DNA from: Panorpa germanica
Taxonomy: Eukaryota; Arthropoda; Insecta; Mecoptera; Panorpidae
DNA length: 64,000 bases
Direction of reading: 5' to 3'
Assembly (NCBI GenBank): GCA_963678705.1
Contig: OY783218.1
Location: 3,420,152-3,484,151, forward strand
Shown: in pieces, positions 1-11,039 of the stretch
How the letters are laid out: each line of letters opens with the position of its first letter
Position numbering within the stretch: position 1 is the stretch's first letter
Notes under the pieces: generated by a model
Databases searched by the model: none
Seen by the model: the letters and a program-made list of their open reading frames with translations, nothing else
Told to the model about the DNA's origin: nothing
Program-made: the position numbers and the translations under genes

Positions 1-172
1 ATACTATAAAAGCTTAGCGATCCTTAAATCGTTCTCTCTTGTAAGTTTGTCTGTTATAGAGTAAAGGCGTGTCAGTATAGCTATGTAACGTCATAAATAA
101 CCTAATAAAATATAGTTTGTTTTAATTCTTCATAATTGTAACCTTTAAATTGAGATTAATCTAATGCCGGTT

Positions 173-560
173 TTACACCAAAGAGACAGTTTTTGTCTTT
201 TGTTGCTGTTTTAATAAACAAAACACATTTCCATCTGGACTAAGATCAAAGGAAAACACGTTTGTTGTTGTTTTTTAGTCTACTTGGTTTGAACACGCAG
301 TTTTGTTTTTTGTGAACATTTGCGCTTGTCAGTTGTTGTTTACCATTTGCCTAGCAACTAGTTCCAAGAGCTGTTATAAATAAGTGCACAATACACTGGA
401 CAAAAGATAAGACCAGCAGTTTAATAGAAATGTATTGCCAACACAATAATTTGTGGGATACTAAATTTTTATGAGACACACATAAAAACACTTAAAACAA
501 AAGTTTTCGAAAAGCAGAACTGTTTTAAAATAAGACAAATCATGTTTTTCTATGACGATG
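173..560 (+). mobile_element. Family D TIR element, copy 1 (right end missing)
   Basis: The copy opens with ATGCCGGTTTTACACC. It shares long stretches with 54988-55615 and 56229-56630, including a GAACATTTGCGCTTGTCAG block. The right terminus visible at 55600-55615 is the inverse of this left end, so the family has terminal inverted repeats. No coding capacity is seen, so it is non-autonomous. The superfamily is not assigned. Confidence 0.6.
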
Positions 561-790
561 TATTTGTTTATCAACGTATTAGATTTATTTTCAGTTTTGT
601 GACTACTCAGTTTTCGTAATAATATTGCAATAAATGTAATTAATGATCAGCATCCTGTACTGTTACTCCATCACGTGACCTATTGCAGTTCAACTGCTAT
701 TAATTTTATAATAGACTGTTATAAACATACTCATTGAAATTACCATGAGTTAAATCGAGTCAAATCAATAAAACTTATGAAGTAACAATG

Positions 791-876
791 TTATAATGGA
801 GCCATCATTAGTAAACTGTCTGCGCTCTGTTGGTGCTGCTGCTGCTGATGGTATTGCTGGTGACTTCTTGGGTACT
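791..876 (-). CDS. Candidate last coding exon, Gln/His-rich C-terminus
   Basis: On the minus strand an open frame ends at a TAA (791-793) and reads ...YPRSHQQYHQQQQHQQ then SADSLLMMAPL. It is preceded by ATAG or GAG (about 875-878) and a long pyrimidine tract, the complement of the GA-rich run at 887-925, which would serve as a 3' splice site. An AATAAA on the minus strand lies at 584-589, about 200 bases past the stop. Together these resemble a terminal exon of a host gene whose other exons lie elsewhere. Against this, the segment is short, the Q run comes from a CTG repeat, and the pyrimidine tract is a microsatellite. No family is recognised. Confidence 0.3.
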
Positions 877-1370
877 CTATGTTCCGCAGAGAGAGAGAGA
901 AAGAGTGAGAGACAAACTAACTAGATTCTAATCCGACAGCTCAAATTAATATCAGCTTGGAAGTTACATCGACTTTTTAAATAACACAATTAATTTACGT
1001 TGACTTTCATACACCCAACGTTGGGTGTCAATCGTTAATAGAAAATTTTTGATTAATTCAAATAATTATCTTAAATATACAGTCAATAAAATAACGTAAT
1101 TTATAATGTACTAAGGAGGCTTTTACGATTACGATGTTGCTAGTAACCTATGCACGAGCACAAGTAAAATAGAAATTATTAAGAACTAACTGATCACTGA
1201 CATTAACATCTAATTTTGTTAGATTCAAACACGTGTATAAATATTCATTGAACTTTTTTACTATTTTCTTAAACACGATTTTATATTAAAGATGTTGTAA
1301 GATTAATGTTGTAAAATTGGGTGTATCTATAATTATTATTGTGCTATATTGGTACTACCCATACTCGTAT
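877..1370. other. No gene seen; GA microsatellite
   Basis: A (GA)n run lies at about 889-903 and extends as purine-rich DNA to 915. The rest is AT-rich sequence with nothing recognisable. Confidence 0.5.
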
Positions 1371-1374
1371 TTAT

Positions 1375-1635
1375 AAATTATTAGGGCTTCACACGAGCAC
1401 GAGACTTTCGTAGACTCGTCTCGCTTCTCGTCTCGTAAAAGGGAGACAGTACGAGACGAGAAATTTCTGAAAACTTGAGACGGTACTGAGACCGTATACA
1501 GCGAGACCCAAGAGTCTCGTTGACGTTATTTCAAAAAAAAAAAATTGCTAGAAAAATAAACTAACAGTAACATAAAGGTTCAACCTTTCTCGTCTCGTCT
1601 CGTCACATCTCGTTTAGTCACATCTCGTTATTGTG
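1375..1635. repeat. CGTCTC/GAGACG-rich low-complexity block
   Basis: The motif TCTCGTCTCG recurs at about 1415-1437 and 1588-1602. Its complement ACGAGACGAG occurs at about 1452-1461, and further GAGAC words lie between. Opposed copies on the two strands let the block fold back. It may be the end of a DNA transposon, but no second end was identified. Confidence 0.5.
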
Positions 1636-1639
1636 AGAA

Positions 1640-3125
1640 CGTATTTTCAGTCATTGGGTATTTTTTTGGAAATATCTAAAATGGTAATATCTATCGCACA
1701 ATTGGTACGAATCTACAGTGAGAACAGCTGAGATCGGTTTCCGATTGGCTATCTGAGATAGAGTTGCTTTTCGAAGCAACCTCGTTAAAACTGCTAACGG
1801 TAACACATAGATAAAACTAGAAATCACATTTCTAGCTCTATACGTATTCCACGTTTCATGCGGTAAGTCTAATGCGTTTGTTGTGAGCCATGTGAACTTG
1901 TGGACGCTTACCATTACATAATCCCTACAGTGTGCTACTCCAATTTAGAAATCCAGCTCCTATCCCCATAAATGCATGCATGAATCCCCTTGTATAAATA
2001 TTTCCATCATTTGAAATCAAACAACTGTAATGCATGACTCGTCTTCAGGAAATAAGAACAAGACGGCAATATCTTATATTTCTCAACATTTAAAAATCCA
2101 TTTAAATAGTAACCCAAACACTATTATCACTTATTGATTAGAAACAAAACCATTAAATTCATTAAAAGCCGCCATATATTCAAGTCTAACTAATTCAAGT
2201 CACACACAAAACACACTCGTAAATGCCATTAAACGCATGTTGATGAAATTCAGATTTATAATATGTGGGCCGTCCGTAATTACCTGTAATAGTGTCTGTT
2301 AAGCACAGGCCCAAGCCCAGGGCCCCCCTGAGGCGGCTCGATACGGCGCAGCGGCTTTATTAATAATGTTTCCATTCTTTATACAATTTTGATACAGGTT
2401 CTTTACGCATATAGAAAGTAGACAACAAATTAATCAATATATTTCCAATAATAATAATCTGCGCTTCTCGTCATGGTTCCAATTCTCTTCTTATTTAATA
2501 TAAAACATTTATAATTTGTAAAAAAAAACTATTTAATTATGGTTATTATATCAATACAATCGCTCTTATAAAAGTATTACAATTATTCAATGTAATATAA
2601 TAGATGGCGGTACGATGGCAGCACTGTACCATTGAATACAAATTATATAAAAAAAGGAAATTTAATTGGATTTAATGAATAATATTAGCCAGCAATTAAA
2701 GAATAATAAACTACCGAAATTATTTGGTAATGGTATGTAATTATTTTTGACACATTTGCAAATTTGATATGTTTAATTAGTTCGTAACCATTTCATAAGA
2801 AAAGAAGATACATTTTATTAGAATCATTTCTTTCAAATTATAAAATGAGATTTAATCCATTAGTGCGTTATTTCTTGACTACTATTGACGAATCTATATA
2901 ATTTTTAATTGTAGTAACCTTCAAACGATATGTGTCAAAATTTCATGATATTCTTGAAATTAGCTCACGAGTAACAATAGTTTTAATGACGCTACTTTAG
3001 TAATTTTCAAAACAATGGAAAAATTTGAATTTCGTGTATTGATAAAGCATTGCTTTTTAAAGGAGAAAATGCCGTTAGATAAGTAAAGCTTGATAAGTAC
3101 GAGTATTATTCGGACGCTCTATTGA
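1640..3125. other. No gene seen
   Basis: This is AT-rich DNA. An 87-codon frame on the minus strand (1651-1914) has no recognisable domain and no splice or promoter context. A GC-rich word around 2306-2345 (CAGGCCCAAGCCCAGGGCC) resembles a hAT-type terminus, but its partner is not visible. Confidence 0.45.
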
Positions 3126-3140
3126 GACAACTAACTTCTA

Positions 3141-3560
3141 GCATGCTAGAAAAGAGCATGCCTATTTTGAGTAAGCTAGTGAATCGCAAGTCGGTATTTC
3201 TTTAAGTACACTACCTGTGGTGCGGGTGGAAGTGGAGGTTATGCTCATTATCATATCCAAACGCATACTTTTTTATATAAGCATGCTGTTACTGAGAGAT
3301 GATTGATTATAAGTTACACGCGTGCATTTTGTATTGACATTCAATTCTCATTTATGTGAAAAAAGACGTGCTGGGGAGATGAAGAAGCTTTTTTACCGAA
3401 ACCATGAATGGAATCGGACGAATTTGTTTGTCACTAATTCAACATAGATGTGCTGGTTCACTTATAAGGAATTTTTGATGGCATAATACATTATTTTGAA
3501 CGAAAAGCATGCGTGATATGAGCACGTGCATTTAGTACAATGCTATTTTAGGGAGCATGC
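3141..3560. repeat. Cluster of five GCATGC palindromes
   Basis: GCATGC occurs at 3141, 3156, 3281, 3507 and 3555, with near-variants (CGCATAC, AGCATAC) between. The flanks AAGCATGC and GAGCATGC partly repeat. No ORF of interest is present; the 74-codon frame at 3557-3781 has no recognisable content. Confidence 0.5.
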
Positions 3561-3744
3561 TTATAAATTTCACGCTACATCTCAGCAAATGTGGATATGT
3601 CGTGAATATTACATTTTTGAGGCCCAAAGCATACTCTTTCACTAAAATGTATAATCGTACTTTAATTATTGAAAACCAATCAAATATATCAGTCTACTAT
3701 GATATATTTTCTCTTCTTTTCTTTGTTAACTGCGCCCAATATTT

Positions 3745-3881
3745 GGGGCCATTCATTAATTACGTCACAATCAAGGAGTAGAAGGGGGTGGGGGGTAAGT
3801 GGGTCCATAAAGTGTTACAAGACGTGAAAATGAAGACGGGAGTGTATAAAACCATGAAATTTGTGACGTAATTTATGGATT
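3745..3881. mobile_element. Short TIR element (MITE), TTACGTCAC termini
   Basis: The left end GGCCATTCATTAATTACGTC is mirrored by GTGACGTAATTTATGGAT on the right, giving imperfect inverted repeats of about 20 bp around a purine-rich core with a G-run at 3782-3796. Elements with CCATNNATTACGTCA ends and a G-rich core are common in arthropod genomes. At about 137 bp it has no coding capacity. Confidence 0.6.
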
Positions 3882-3921
3882 GCTTGCTATAGTTTGACAG
3901 CAAAATTTTTAAGAAGCAATA

Positions 3922-4175
3922 CCCAGTAAACATTTTGGAGTCACTTTGACATCATATTGAAGATGCGTCATGATTTTTTTGTCATAAAAGAGTTCATTTA
4001 TAGTTCAGTTTCTTACATTTATTCATATAAAATGTCTACTTTATCGGCTACAAATGGCGAAATTACTCCACCTGTCGGAATACAAATGAAGATAAAGTTG
4101 ATGCGAACTATAATTGAAGTGAAATAGTGATAGAAACGTCACTAAATAGGGCACTTCACTAAATTGTTTACTGGG
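3922..4175. mobile_element. Family C MITE, copy 1 (short form)
   Basis: It begins CCCAGTAAACATTTTGGAG and ends GTTTACTGGG. A TA dinucleotide flanks both sides (3920-3921 and 4176-4177), consistent with a TA target duplication. It shares its left 60 bp or so with 23309-23751 and, inverted, with the right end of 19825-20271. It is shorter than those copies (254 versus about 445 bp), so it is an internal-deletion derivative. Confidence 0.7.
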
Positions 4176-4179
4176 TATT

Positions 4180-5630
4180 ATAGAGACTTATTTAAGACCA
4201 AGTGATATTTAAGACCACTTTCCCATTTATCACATTTTATACTTTTTGAATTGTATCACTATTGCAATCATCAAGCGATATGTATTACTAAATCAATATA
4301 CAGAAGTATTTAAAATATAGCCCGCGGGAGTAAGTTCTACTTACATAATAGAGAAAAAGAGGACACAGTTTAGGTACCTTTCCTAGTGCATCGTAACTGT
4401 TTTCCTCCTACTCTCATCAACAACAACATTGACATCTAACTATAACTTTGTATGTCAATGTCTGTCGATTATGAACTAATGCCGAATACACAATAGTAAT
4501 GAATTGTGAAATACCTTTATAAGTGCGTTACAAATTCCCTTCACATTTTGATGTTATCTTTTATTCATCTCAAAGAAATTTAAAAGGTTGTATGGTGTCT
4601 AATCTGGTCCCACAGATTCAGTGAAATTCTAACGTGAACTTAACTGCATATTAATTTAGTTAGTGATGTAGCGGCAAAATACGGTAATGCCACACACAGT
4701 GACCCTAATATGCGGATTAGAAACTATTTTGATAATAATATTATGTACCATAGATATGAAGATATGAGTACGTATTAATAATAATTAACTAGTATTGTAA
4801 TTCTAACACACACATTTAAATATAACTTATTAAAAATATATAACCAAGTGTCATTGACACCGTAATAAGTATAAAACTTTTAATTACTAATTTACAAGAA
4901 TAAAAGAAAAAGAAACAAATTTAGCAAATACAAATTCCGAATTATAAAATGAGTGAAACTTAAAGAAAGTAAAAAGAATTATTTCATACATTAATAATCA
5001 TTATATGCAAATCAATGTGAAATTAGTTTCGTAATGGAAATAGTCATATTTAAAATATTTAATTAGTTATTATTCATTACACTGTGTTAGATACCCGCAG
5101 CTAGTGAATTGTACGGTCTGTATGGCTTACAGACTCCTTAGTCAGGGGATTGCATGGGTACTTACATGACATAAGGAACATTCTCTAAGACTTGCGGTAA
5201 CTTCATACAATACATTTATATCTTTTTCATACTTTTTTATTTTTATTATCTAAATTATAAATTTTTACATTAATGTTCATTCTTTAGAGACTATTTGCAA
5301 AACTTTCCAAACGGTTATGCGGATGTTGTAATCAAATAATTTTGATATAGATCATTATATCTGGTTAAACAAAATATCGGTTAAAATTAACAATTCCTGT
5401 TATTCTTTATAAACACTTTACCTACGAACTATTTACACTTAAAACAAAATTGTTAGGTTCCAAAAGAAATAGGTATTCCTATCCCAGATACTGGTTTATA
5501 ACTCACCGCAGTTAGTCCCTCATATTTTATCTTCTCTTTCCTACTTCATGTAAATAACAATATTGCTTATAATATTGCTTTATACTTATTGGAGCATGAA
5601 CATTTTTATAATACATAATTTATACACAAT
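4180..5630. other. No gene seen
   Basis: AT-rich DNA without recognisable coding, RNA or repeat features. A slightly GC-richer patch at 5090-5170 has no supported frame. Confidence 0.45.
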
Positions 5631-5635
5631 ATATA

Positions 5636-6285
5636 AATGGCGACGGAGAAGGCAGAGAGAAGAAAGAAAAATGCACAAGTGTGAAAGAGGACCTAAGAAG
5701 AAGAGAGAGGGAGATACAACAGGAAAGAATGGAAAAAATTGAGAAGAGAAATTATAACGAAAGATATAAAAGGATTTGGAGAGAGAGATATCAGAATACT
5801 TAAGTGAAAAATACACAAAAAACATGAGGATTGCCAGATTCAGATTGGAAAACGAGCAGAAAAGAAACAGATACTGGGCAAATAGCGAAAAAAAGATGTG
5901 CAGGGTGTGCGGAACGGAGATAAAATCATTGGAGCACATTAAGTTTTCATGTGAGAAAAAGGTAATAAGTAAAAAGAATATTGGGCAGTTATTAAAGGGG
6001 GGCAGTGAAGGGAAGAGGTGAATGGCGGAGATAGAGAAAAGGAGCGAGGAACGAGAAGGAATGGCAGAGTAGAAACAGTAGGAAGAGTAGCAGGAGGAGC
6101 GAAGCAGTTTTGTTTTTATTTTTATAAAGATATTTTTTTTTTTGGAAGGAGTGCGAATGTTCAGATATAATAAGGATCGAAATTGAATTAAGTGCAATGA
6201 TATGTAAATAATTGAGTTAAGGCACAAGAATGTAGTGCCAAATGGCAAAAACAGTAAAATAAAATTTAAAAATATAATAAAAACG
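5636..6285 (+). mobile_element. Family F LINE, 5'-truncated ORF2 end and 3' UTR
   Basis: This is a dead fragment of a non-LTR retrotransposon. The frame at 5776-6021 reads RIARFRLENEQKRNRYW, then CRVCGTE, LEHIKFSCEKK and NIGQLLKGGSEGKR. That is the C-terminal zinc module (CX2C...HX4C) found after the reverse transcriptase in several insect LINE groups. Upstream codons carry stops and frame changes. The 3' UTR (about 6022-6285) ends AATGGCAAAAACAGTAAAAT followed by A-rich sequence and matches the minus-strand copies at 27789-28053 and 60136-60609. No target duplication was found, which suggests an older insertion. Confidence 0.75.
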
Positions 6286-6299
6286 ATGTTAATAACATA

Positions 6300-6396
6300 T
6301 TAATTGTATGGTTTCTTTCATCGTTGCTTCTCTAATAACTTCCTTATCCATCTTTCCATATCCTTCTACAAACCCGGATTTTTGATGAAAAATCCG
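6300..6396 (-). mobile_element. LINE tail remnant and small hairpin
   Basis: The minus-strand words AAGATGGATAAGGAAGTTAT and GAAGCAACGATG resemble those at 10600-10690, and the coding ends of LINE families F and G show similar KxWM.E..R.. text. An adjacent short hairpin, CGGATTTTT-gatg-AAAAATCCG, lies at 6375-6396. Both calls are weak. Confidence 0.3.
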
Positions 6397-6399
6397 ACG

Positions 6400-7238
6400 G
6401 ATCCGGGTCCGGTTACAAGACAAAAAACGAACTTTAAACCCAGAAAAGCTTTATGACCCGCTATACACAAACTTACTCACTTCTGCAAATTTTTGCATCA
6501 AATTTAGATCGTCATTGGGGGATAAGTCCCTTAATGCTTTGGTGTGTCTTAAATATAATACTATAATAAAACTATATTAGAGCTATTAAAACAAAATAGC
6601 TTGTAAAATTATTATTGCGATACAAATTGCGATAAATATTGGAAACGATGCTTATGACTCCTACCCTCAACTATGTAACACTTCGATGACGCCACTACTC
6701 CCTTCTCCCACTTTTGCATGTGACGTATTTAATTGATCACCCCCAAATGATAAATCTGGTTTTGCATATAGACGCCTCATATTTAACAAAGATAATAACG
6801 CTACAAATGCTGTGTATTTTCGGGCTGAAATATTATTATTTTGGTTTTGATGTGCTTTTGATATCTAGTAAAATCAACAGTGGTGTTGTTGGTCTTTCAT
6901 TTTACAGATTATCAGTCATTTGTTTACTTTGAGCAAAGACCGTGTTAGTTGGTCGATGTAACTATAACATAAAACATGTTTGGACAGGATTGGATGTACA
7001 AACAAATTATGTGTTAGTGGAACTCAGTCAGATAAATGACATTAGGATAGATTAGTAAAATCAACAACCGTAAAAAATATTAGGCCAAGAAAACAATTAG
7101 GTAACTTTAATAAAGTTGTTAATTTGTTAAAAATTGAATTCATTTTAAAGAAGTAATGTAATTGAACAATACTAACCGAATTGGGATTAAGCCTGCTCAA
7201 GAACTTCGAAAAAAAAGTTGTTAAAAAAAATCAAGAAT
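6400..7238. other. No gene seen
   Basis: AT-rich DNA. The short frame at 6714-6932 is not supported by composition or context. Confidence 0.45.
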
Positions 7239-7239
7239 A

Positions 7240-7575
7240 TTACAACTGCATTCTGGTCAGGTGAGCTAACGGTATATATGAGTTATCGCTACTTTCATTG
7301 TAGTGTGTGCCAACGGCCAACACAGTTGATATTTGGAGCTGACATAACTCACTGAGCAAAATGTTAAGTTATTATAAAATCAGATAAAAAGGAATTGACA
7401 ATTTAAATAATAAACTTTAAATGCCGTTTCTTTGATTTCAAGTAAGATAGTATGATTTAAGTTAAACAGTGTAATTATTATAATGTGTATGTAAATTACT
7501 AAAATAAAAGTCTTTGATTTCAGAAGCAACACATAAGTTTGATTAAAAATTTGCAATTCCTAAAATGTCTTATAA
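7240..7575 (+). repeat. Family H interspersed repeat, copy 1
   Basis: It aligns by eye along its length with 31525-31920 (plus) and 17828-18171 (minus). Shared blocks include ACAGTTGATATTTGGAGCTG, ATAATGTGTATGTAAATTAC and AAGTCTTTGATTTCA. The family ends near CAATTCCTAATAAAA. No ORF is conserved among copies. It is probably a non-autonomous element of unknown class. Confidence 0.65.
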
Positions 7576-8224
7576 ATATACGCAAGAGCCCAAGAACATA
7601 AAACAGTAAAGGAGTGTTGTCTAATTAATTTTAGACAACACAAAATATGCACATATCCGTGCGCATAAACTCCACAGCACAGATACAATGACAGCTCCTC
7701 TAACTGAACTGGACGATGGTCACAATCTCTTCTCAAATTCAATTTACATCTCATGTGGTCAACACAATTATATTGAAACTAAAAAGAATAATTTGCGGTC
7801 TGCACTTGTGAAAGCTTTAAAATTGAAAGAAAATTGTAAGTTGTTTATACTTGTAAATCAATCCCAGCCGTGTGTATTTAAATTAGGAACACGATATATT
7901 AAAAAGTGTACAAAAGTAAAATAATATAAGTTAATTATGACTTGACACGGTTCGTGCTTCTAGATCAACAGAAATTCAGAAGACGAGAAGATGAAGACCA
8001 ATGCAGAAGCTGAACTTGACTTGTTTTCCTTTCATTTTTAGGTCTGCGCGGTACTCTTTGTGTAAATATTTATACCGGACTACAAAATTATCATTTCATC
8101 TTAACTGAACCCTCATTTTACAGTGGTTAACAATTGAGATGTTAACAAAGCCTGTGAGATGTAATTTCGTCTAGTCCTCACATTTTAGAGGACTTTCTTA
8201 CAATTGGTTTCCGACTTTACAATT
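7576..8224. other. No gene seen
   Basis: Overlapping short frames on both strands (7560-7754 minus, 7688-7924 plus) lack recognisable domains. A TTTTCCTTTCATTTTTAG tract (8024-8041) resembles a 3' splice site, but no exon-like frame follows it. Confidence 0.4.
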
Positions 8225-8785
8225 TACTTTACATTTCCTTTAATCTTATTTGCACAAAGATAACTTAATTTATAATTAAAATCTATTAAGTCAAATGAAA
8301 CCGACTCTGTCCAAGTGATGTTTACCACCAAACAGAGATACAAATACCTCAATCAAATGAAGCGAAATATTTGGGAATATACCTTGGAAACACATAGAGA
8401 AAACATATATTTACAAAACGTAATGCCTTAGGATTACAACTTTGTAAACTACAGTAGATAGTGAACAAGAATTCCAAGTTATCGAAAGAAAACAAATTAT
8501 TAATAAATAAATGTATATTTAAACCAATATGAACGTATGGGTTACAACTATAGGGTACATCAGGCAACTCAAACATTGAGTTCTTGCTAAGATCTCAGTC
8601 TAAGACATTACGCATGATTGTAGATGCACGATATGTGGTTGTGGAGTTTGAACCTTATAGAGATCTATAAGCTGCTTAGGCGTATCTGCGATCTGTCGGC
8701 GGTATCCAAATTCTCGAACGGCAAATGTCGCTCAGTTCCTTTCAATAGCTTAGTGGGCGCACAATTTATTTGGGAAGGACCTTTT
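8225..8785 (+). pseudogene. Jockey-type LINE, decayed ORF2 (RT C-terminal part)
   Basis: Conceptual translation shows a degraded but clear Jockey-clade reverse transcriptase tail. In order: IPQSNEAKYLGIYL (about 8344-8385), KHIFTKRNALGLQLCKL (about 8400-8450), NSKLSKENKLLINKCIFKP (about 8465-8525), then TYGLQL.GTSGNSN (about 8530-8575) and QSKTLRMIVDA (about 8597-8630). The YLGI.L, TYG.QLWG and LRMIVDAP motifs are standard in this clade between the RT thumb and the C-terminus. The frame is broken by several stops and shifts, and beyond 8640 similarity fades. An old 5'- and 3'-incomplete copy. Confidence 0.75.
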
Positions 8786-8789
8786 AGCT

Positions 8790-9529
8790 ATTAAGTAATT
8801 AATAGCAATTTTTTATTTATATCAAAAAACACAGCAAAATATCAGAACTTTTTTAGATTACATTTATTTTAAACTACACTATTGAATTACATGATTAATT
8901 GATTAAATATTTTAGTTAATAAGAATACTAGTTACGACACTAAGTAAATGTAACTCGCGGTTTAAGTTATAAATAAAAATGTGTGTAATAATTATATTAT
9001 GTATATGTACCAAAAGGTTAAGCGTGCTGTAGGTTTGAGTGTTGAAGCGATAAGAACGAATTAGGACCAAATGCGTAGTGTCGAACCCTAGTAGAAGTCA
9101 ATCGTATAAACAATGGACGTTTACATAAGAAATGTTGTCGTTTGCCCACAGAGAGCAGTGTATATAAAACAACTTGATATAAAATATAAATGAATTAAGA
9201 CAAAGAAATCTTAAAAATAACACTAATTAAAAATAAAAGTAAGATATTGATATACAAATATGAATATTGCATGCATTTATTAACAATATGCATGATGTAG
9301 ATGGCATATTACAAACGAAATACTGCATCACCAATAAAAAGACCGAGTAGTGAACCATCCAAATACATTAGTGTCCAACCTAATGGAAGACAGGACTAGA
9401 CTGAAGAGGACTTAATTAAATGAAATAATAAATAGATACAGATGTGTCACTGGACTTGTTGTGGACTGACTGCACTTGAATTGTTTATATGACAGATCGC
9501 AATATAAATACATTTAATAAAAAAAAATC
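8790..9529. other. No gene seen
   Basis: AT-rich DNA with no supported frame. A TATATAAAAC box (about 9161-9170) has no exon downstream that I can identify. Confidence 0.4.
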
Positions 9530-9760
9530 CATCTTCCTCTTGTTTAATCTCCTTCTCTTTTCTCTGTCTACTTATTTCCGATATCCATCTTCTTCCTTCA
9601 ATAACTCCTTTAGACATAATCCACTTTCTCTCGACATCTACTCTTAATATATTTCAATTTCTCCTCTTCCTTCTAACACATCTTGCATATTTTCTCTTCC
9701 TCTTTTCTCCAATACATGCTTCCCTTTTGTCCGTTCCCTAGTCAAAACGTTGTGATCATT
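9530..9760 (-). pseudogene. LINE ORF2 C-terminal relic
   Basis: Read on the minus strand, the sequence gives YWRKEEEKICKMC, then EKLKYIKSRCREKV, and a downstream RRWISEIS-like stretch. This is a decayed version of the zinc module seen intact at 57371-57856 (RYWEKSEERKCRMCGAE...). Stops interrupt it. The last knuckle positions are partly lost. Confidence 0.5.
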
Positions 9761-9950
9761 CTCGTTTATTACTTCCCTATTCGTAATACTTCATTTATGC
9801 CATTGACATTCGTAAATGTTAGTTTGTGAACTCATAACTCTACATATTCAGTAACAATCCATTTACTAAATCGTAAAACCGGTTGTTTCGTAAAATAATT
9901 TCAAATATATAACATGACAAAAAATCAGCATTTTTTTGATGTATTTGTTT

Positions 9951-10166
9951 TCAGTAGTAATTATAAAATGCATGCATCAGGTTCTGACGTTGGGTGACAT
10001 TACATATGTAAACATACACGCGATAACTTGCATCGGATGACGCTGGCTGATCAGAACCAGTTGATGACGACCACCATCGAAGCTCATTCCATGTCCACGT
10101 CGACTCCAGCGTACACTGCCTCCCGGTGCATGGAGACGGACGGTTCAGCGACCACCACTTAATCAA
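9951..10166. other. GC-rich island, exon status undecided
   Basis: Bases 10015-10160 are near 50% GC in DNA that is about 30% GC. Both strands are open. Plus gives MTLADQNQLMTTTIEAHSMS, then TSTPAYTASRC... to a TAA at 10160. Minus gives a Trp-rich 71-codon frame and a possible GTATGT donor at about 10010. No convincing acceptor precedes the plus frame. It could be an untranslated exon, a regulatory island or a transposon remnant. Confidence 0.3.
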
Positions 10167-10494
10167 TTAAACATCTTTCATGTGTGAGAACGGAAAAATT
10201 GAAAATCTTGTCAATCGATATACGAGTAGAGACGTAATATCGATTTAGATAATAAATAAACGGTATTATCAATAAACTTTAAAAATACATAATTTGATTT
10301 CTAATTAATTGTTGATATATAGGTATACCTAAGGCGAATGGGAAAATTAAAAGGCCCATTACGCACTCGAATATATTAAACTCGGTACCGACTCGAGCAT
10401 GCTCTTATGTGGCCAATAGCATCAGTTAAAAAGCAAATGTCGAAAGCCTCAAATCTTATTTAAAATAATATATATTTTAATGTAACACTAATTA

Positions 10495-10560
10495 TTATTT
10501 TTTATATTTATTTATAGTGCATCAACTATATATAGTTATTAGCATTTAAACTAATATATA
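10495..10560 (-). mobile_element. LINE 3' tail (family L/M)
   Basis: The minus strand carries GCTAATAACTATATATAGTT then GATGCACTATAAATAAATA. This matches the 3' UTR end of the element at 61618-62607 and of the LINE fragment at 36610-36935. Confidence 0.5.
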
Positions 10561-10599
10561 TTACTTTTTGATTTTTTATAATTTTCTATTTTTTTCAGT

Positions 10600-10890
10600 T
10601 TATTTCACCATTCTATTGATAATTCTTTAATCGTTGCTTCTTTCCATTATCCATCTTTTTCTATTTGAACTATAACTGCATCACGATACATCGCCTTCAC
10701 TATGATGACACCCATTGCATTCTCTAATTCTTTTCTTCTATTAGCATTTCTCTTTGTCTATCAATTGTATACTTCTACTCTTCTATTCTTTCAACTATAA
10801 TACATTTCTTTTTATTAAGCTATTTTCCTTCTTTTTCCTTTTTATTCCTCTGTCTATTTTTTTTTATCAAATTTTTCTTTTTGTTAACGT
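10600..10890 (-). pseudogene. Probable LINE ORF2 tail relic
   Basis: The segment is pyrimidine-rich on the plus strand. The minus strand reads ECNGCHHSEGDV, then RKRWIMERSND with stops between. Spacing and charge resemble the zinc-knuckle tail of the family F/G LINEs, but the match is weak. Confidence 0.3.
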
Positions 10891-10904
10891 GTTTTCATTT
10901 TTCG

Positions 10905-11030
10905 TATTCATGATTATGGTTGCACATAACCAATTAAATCTGATTGTTACCAAACCCGGGGATCGAACCCAGAGACATAGTAATCAAAATAAAGCATCAA
11001 TGCTCTCGACTACTGTGCCATCAACACTAA
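10905..11030 (-). mobile_element. tRNA-derived SINE, head fragment
   Basis: The minus strand reads GGCACAGTAGTCGAGAGCAT (A-box-like), then GGGTTCGATCCCCGG (B box), with the spacing of a tRNA-type pol III promoter. The head matches the other SINE copies in this window. The 3' part is absent. Confidence 0.7.
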
Positions 11031-11039
11031 TTATTATTA

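Noticed and set aside
5586-6248. 220-codon minus-strand ORF
   Set aside because: Antisense shadow of the purine-rich LINE ORF2 end and 3' UTR at 5636-6285. Its Phe/Ser/Leu-rich text is the usual product of a reversed Lys/Glu/Arg-rich frame.
9155-9180. TATATAAAAC box as a host promoter
   Set aside because: TATA-like words are expected often in DNA this AT-rich, and no exon-like frame follows.
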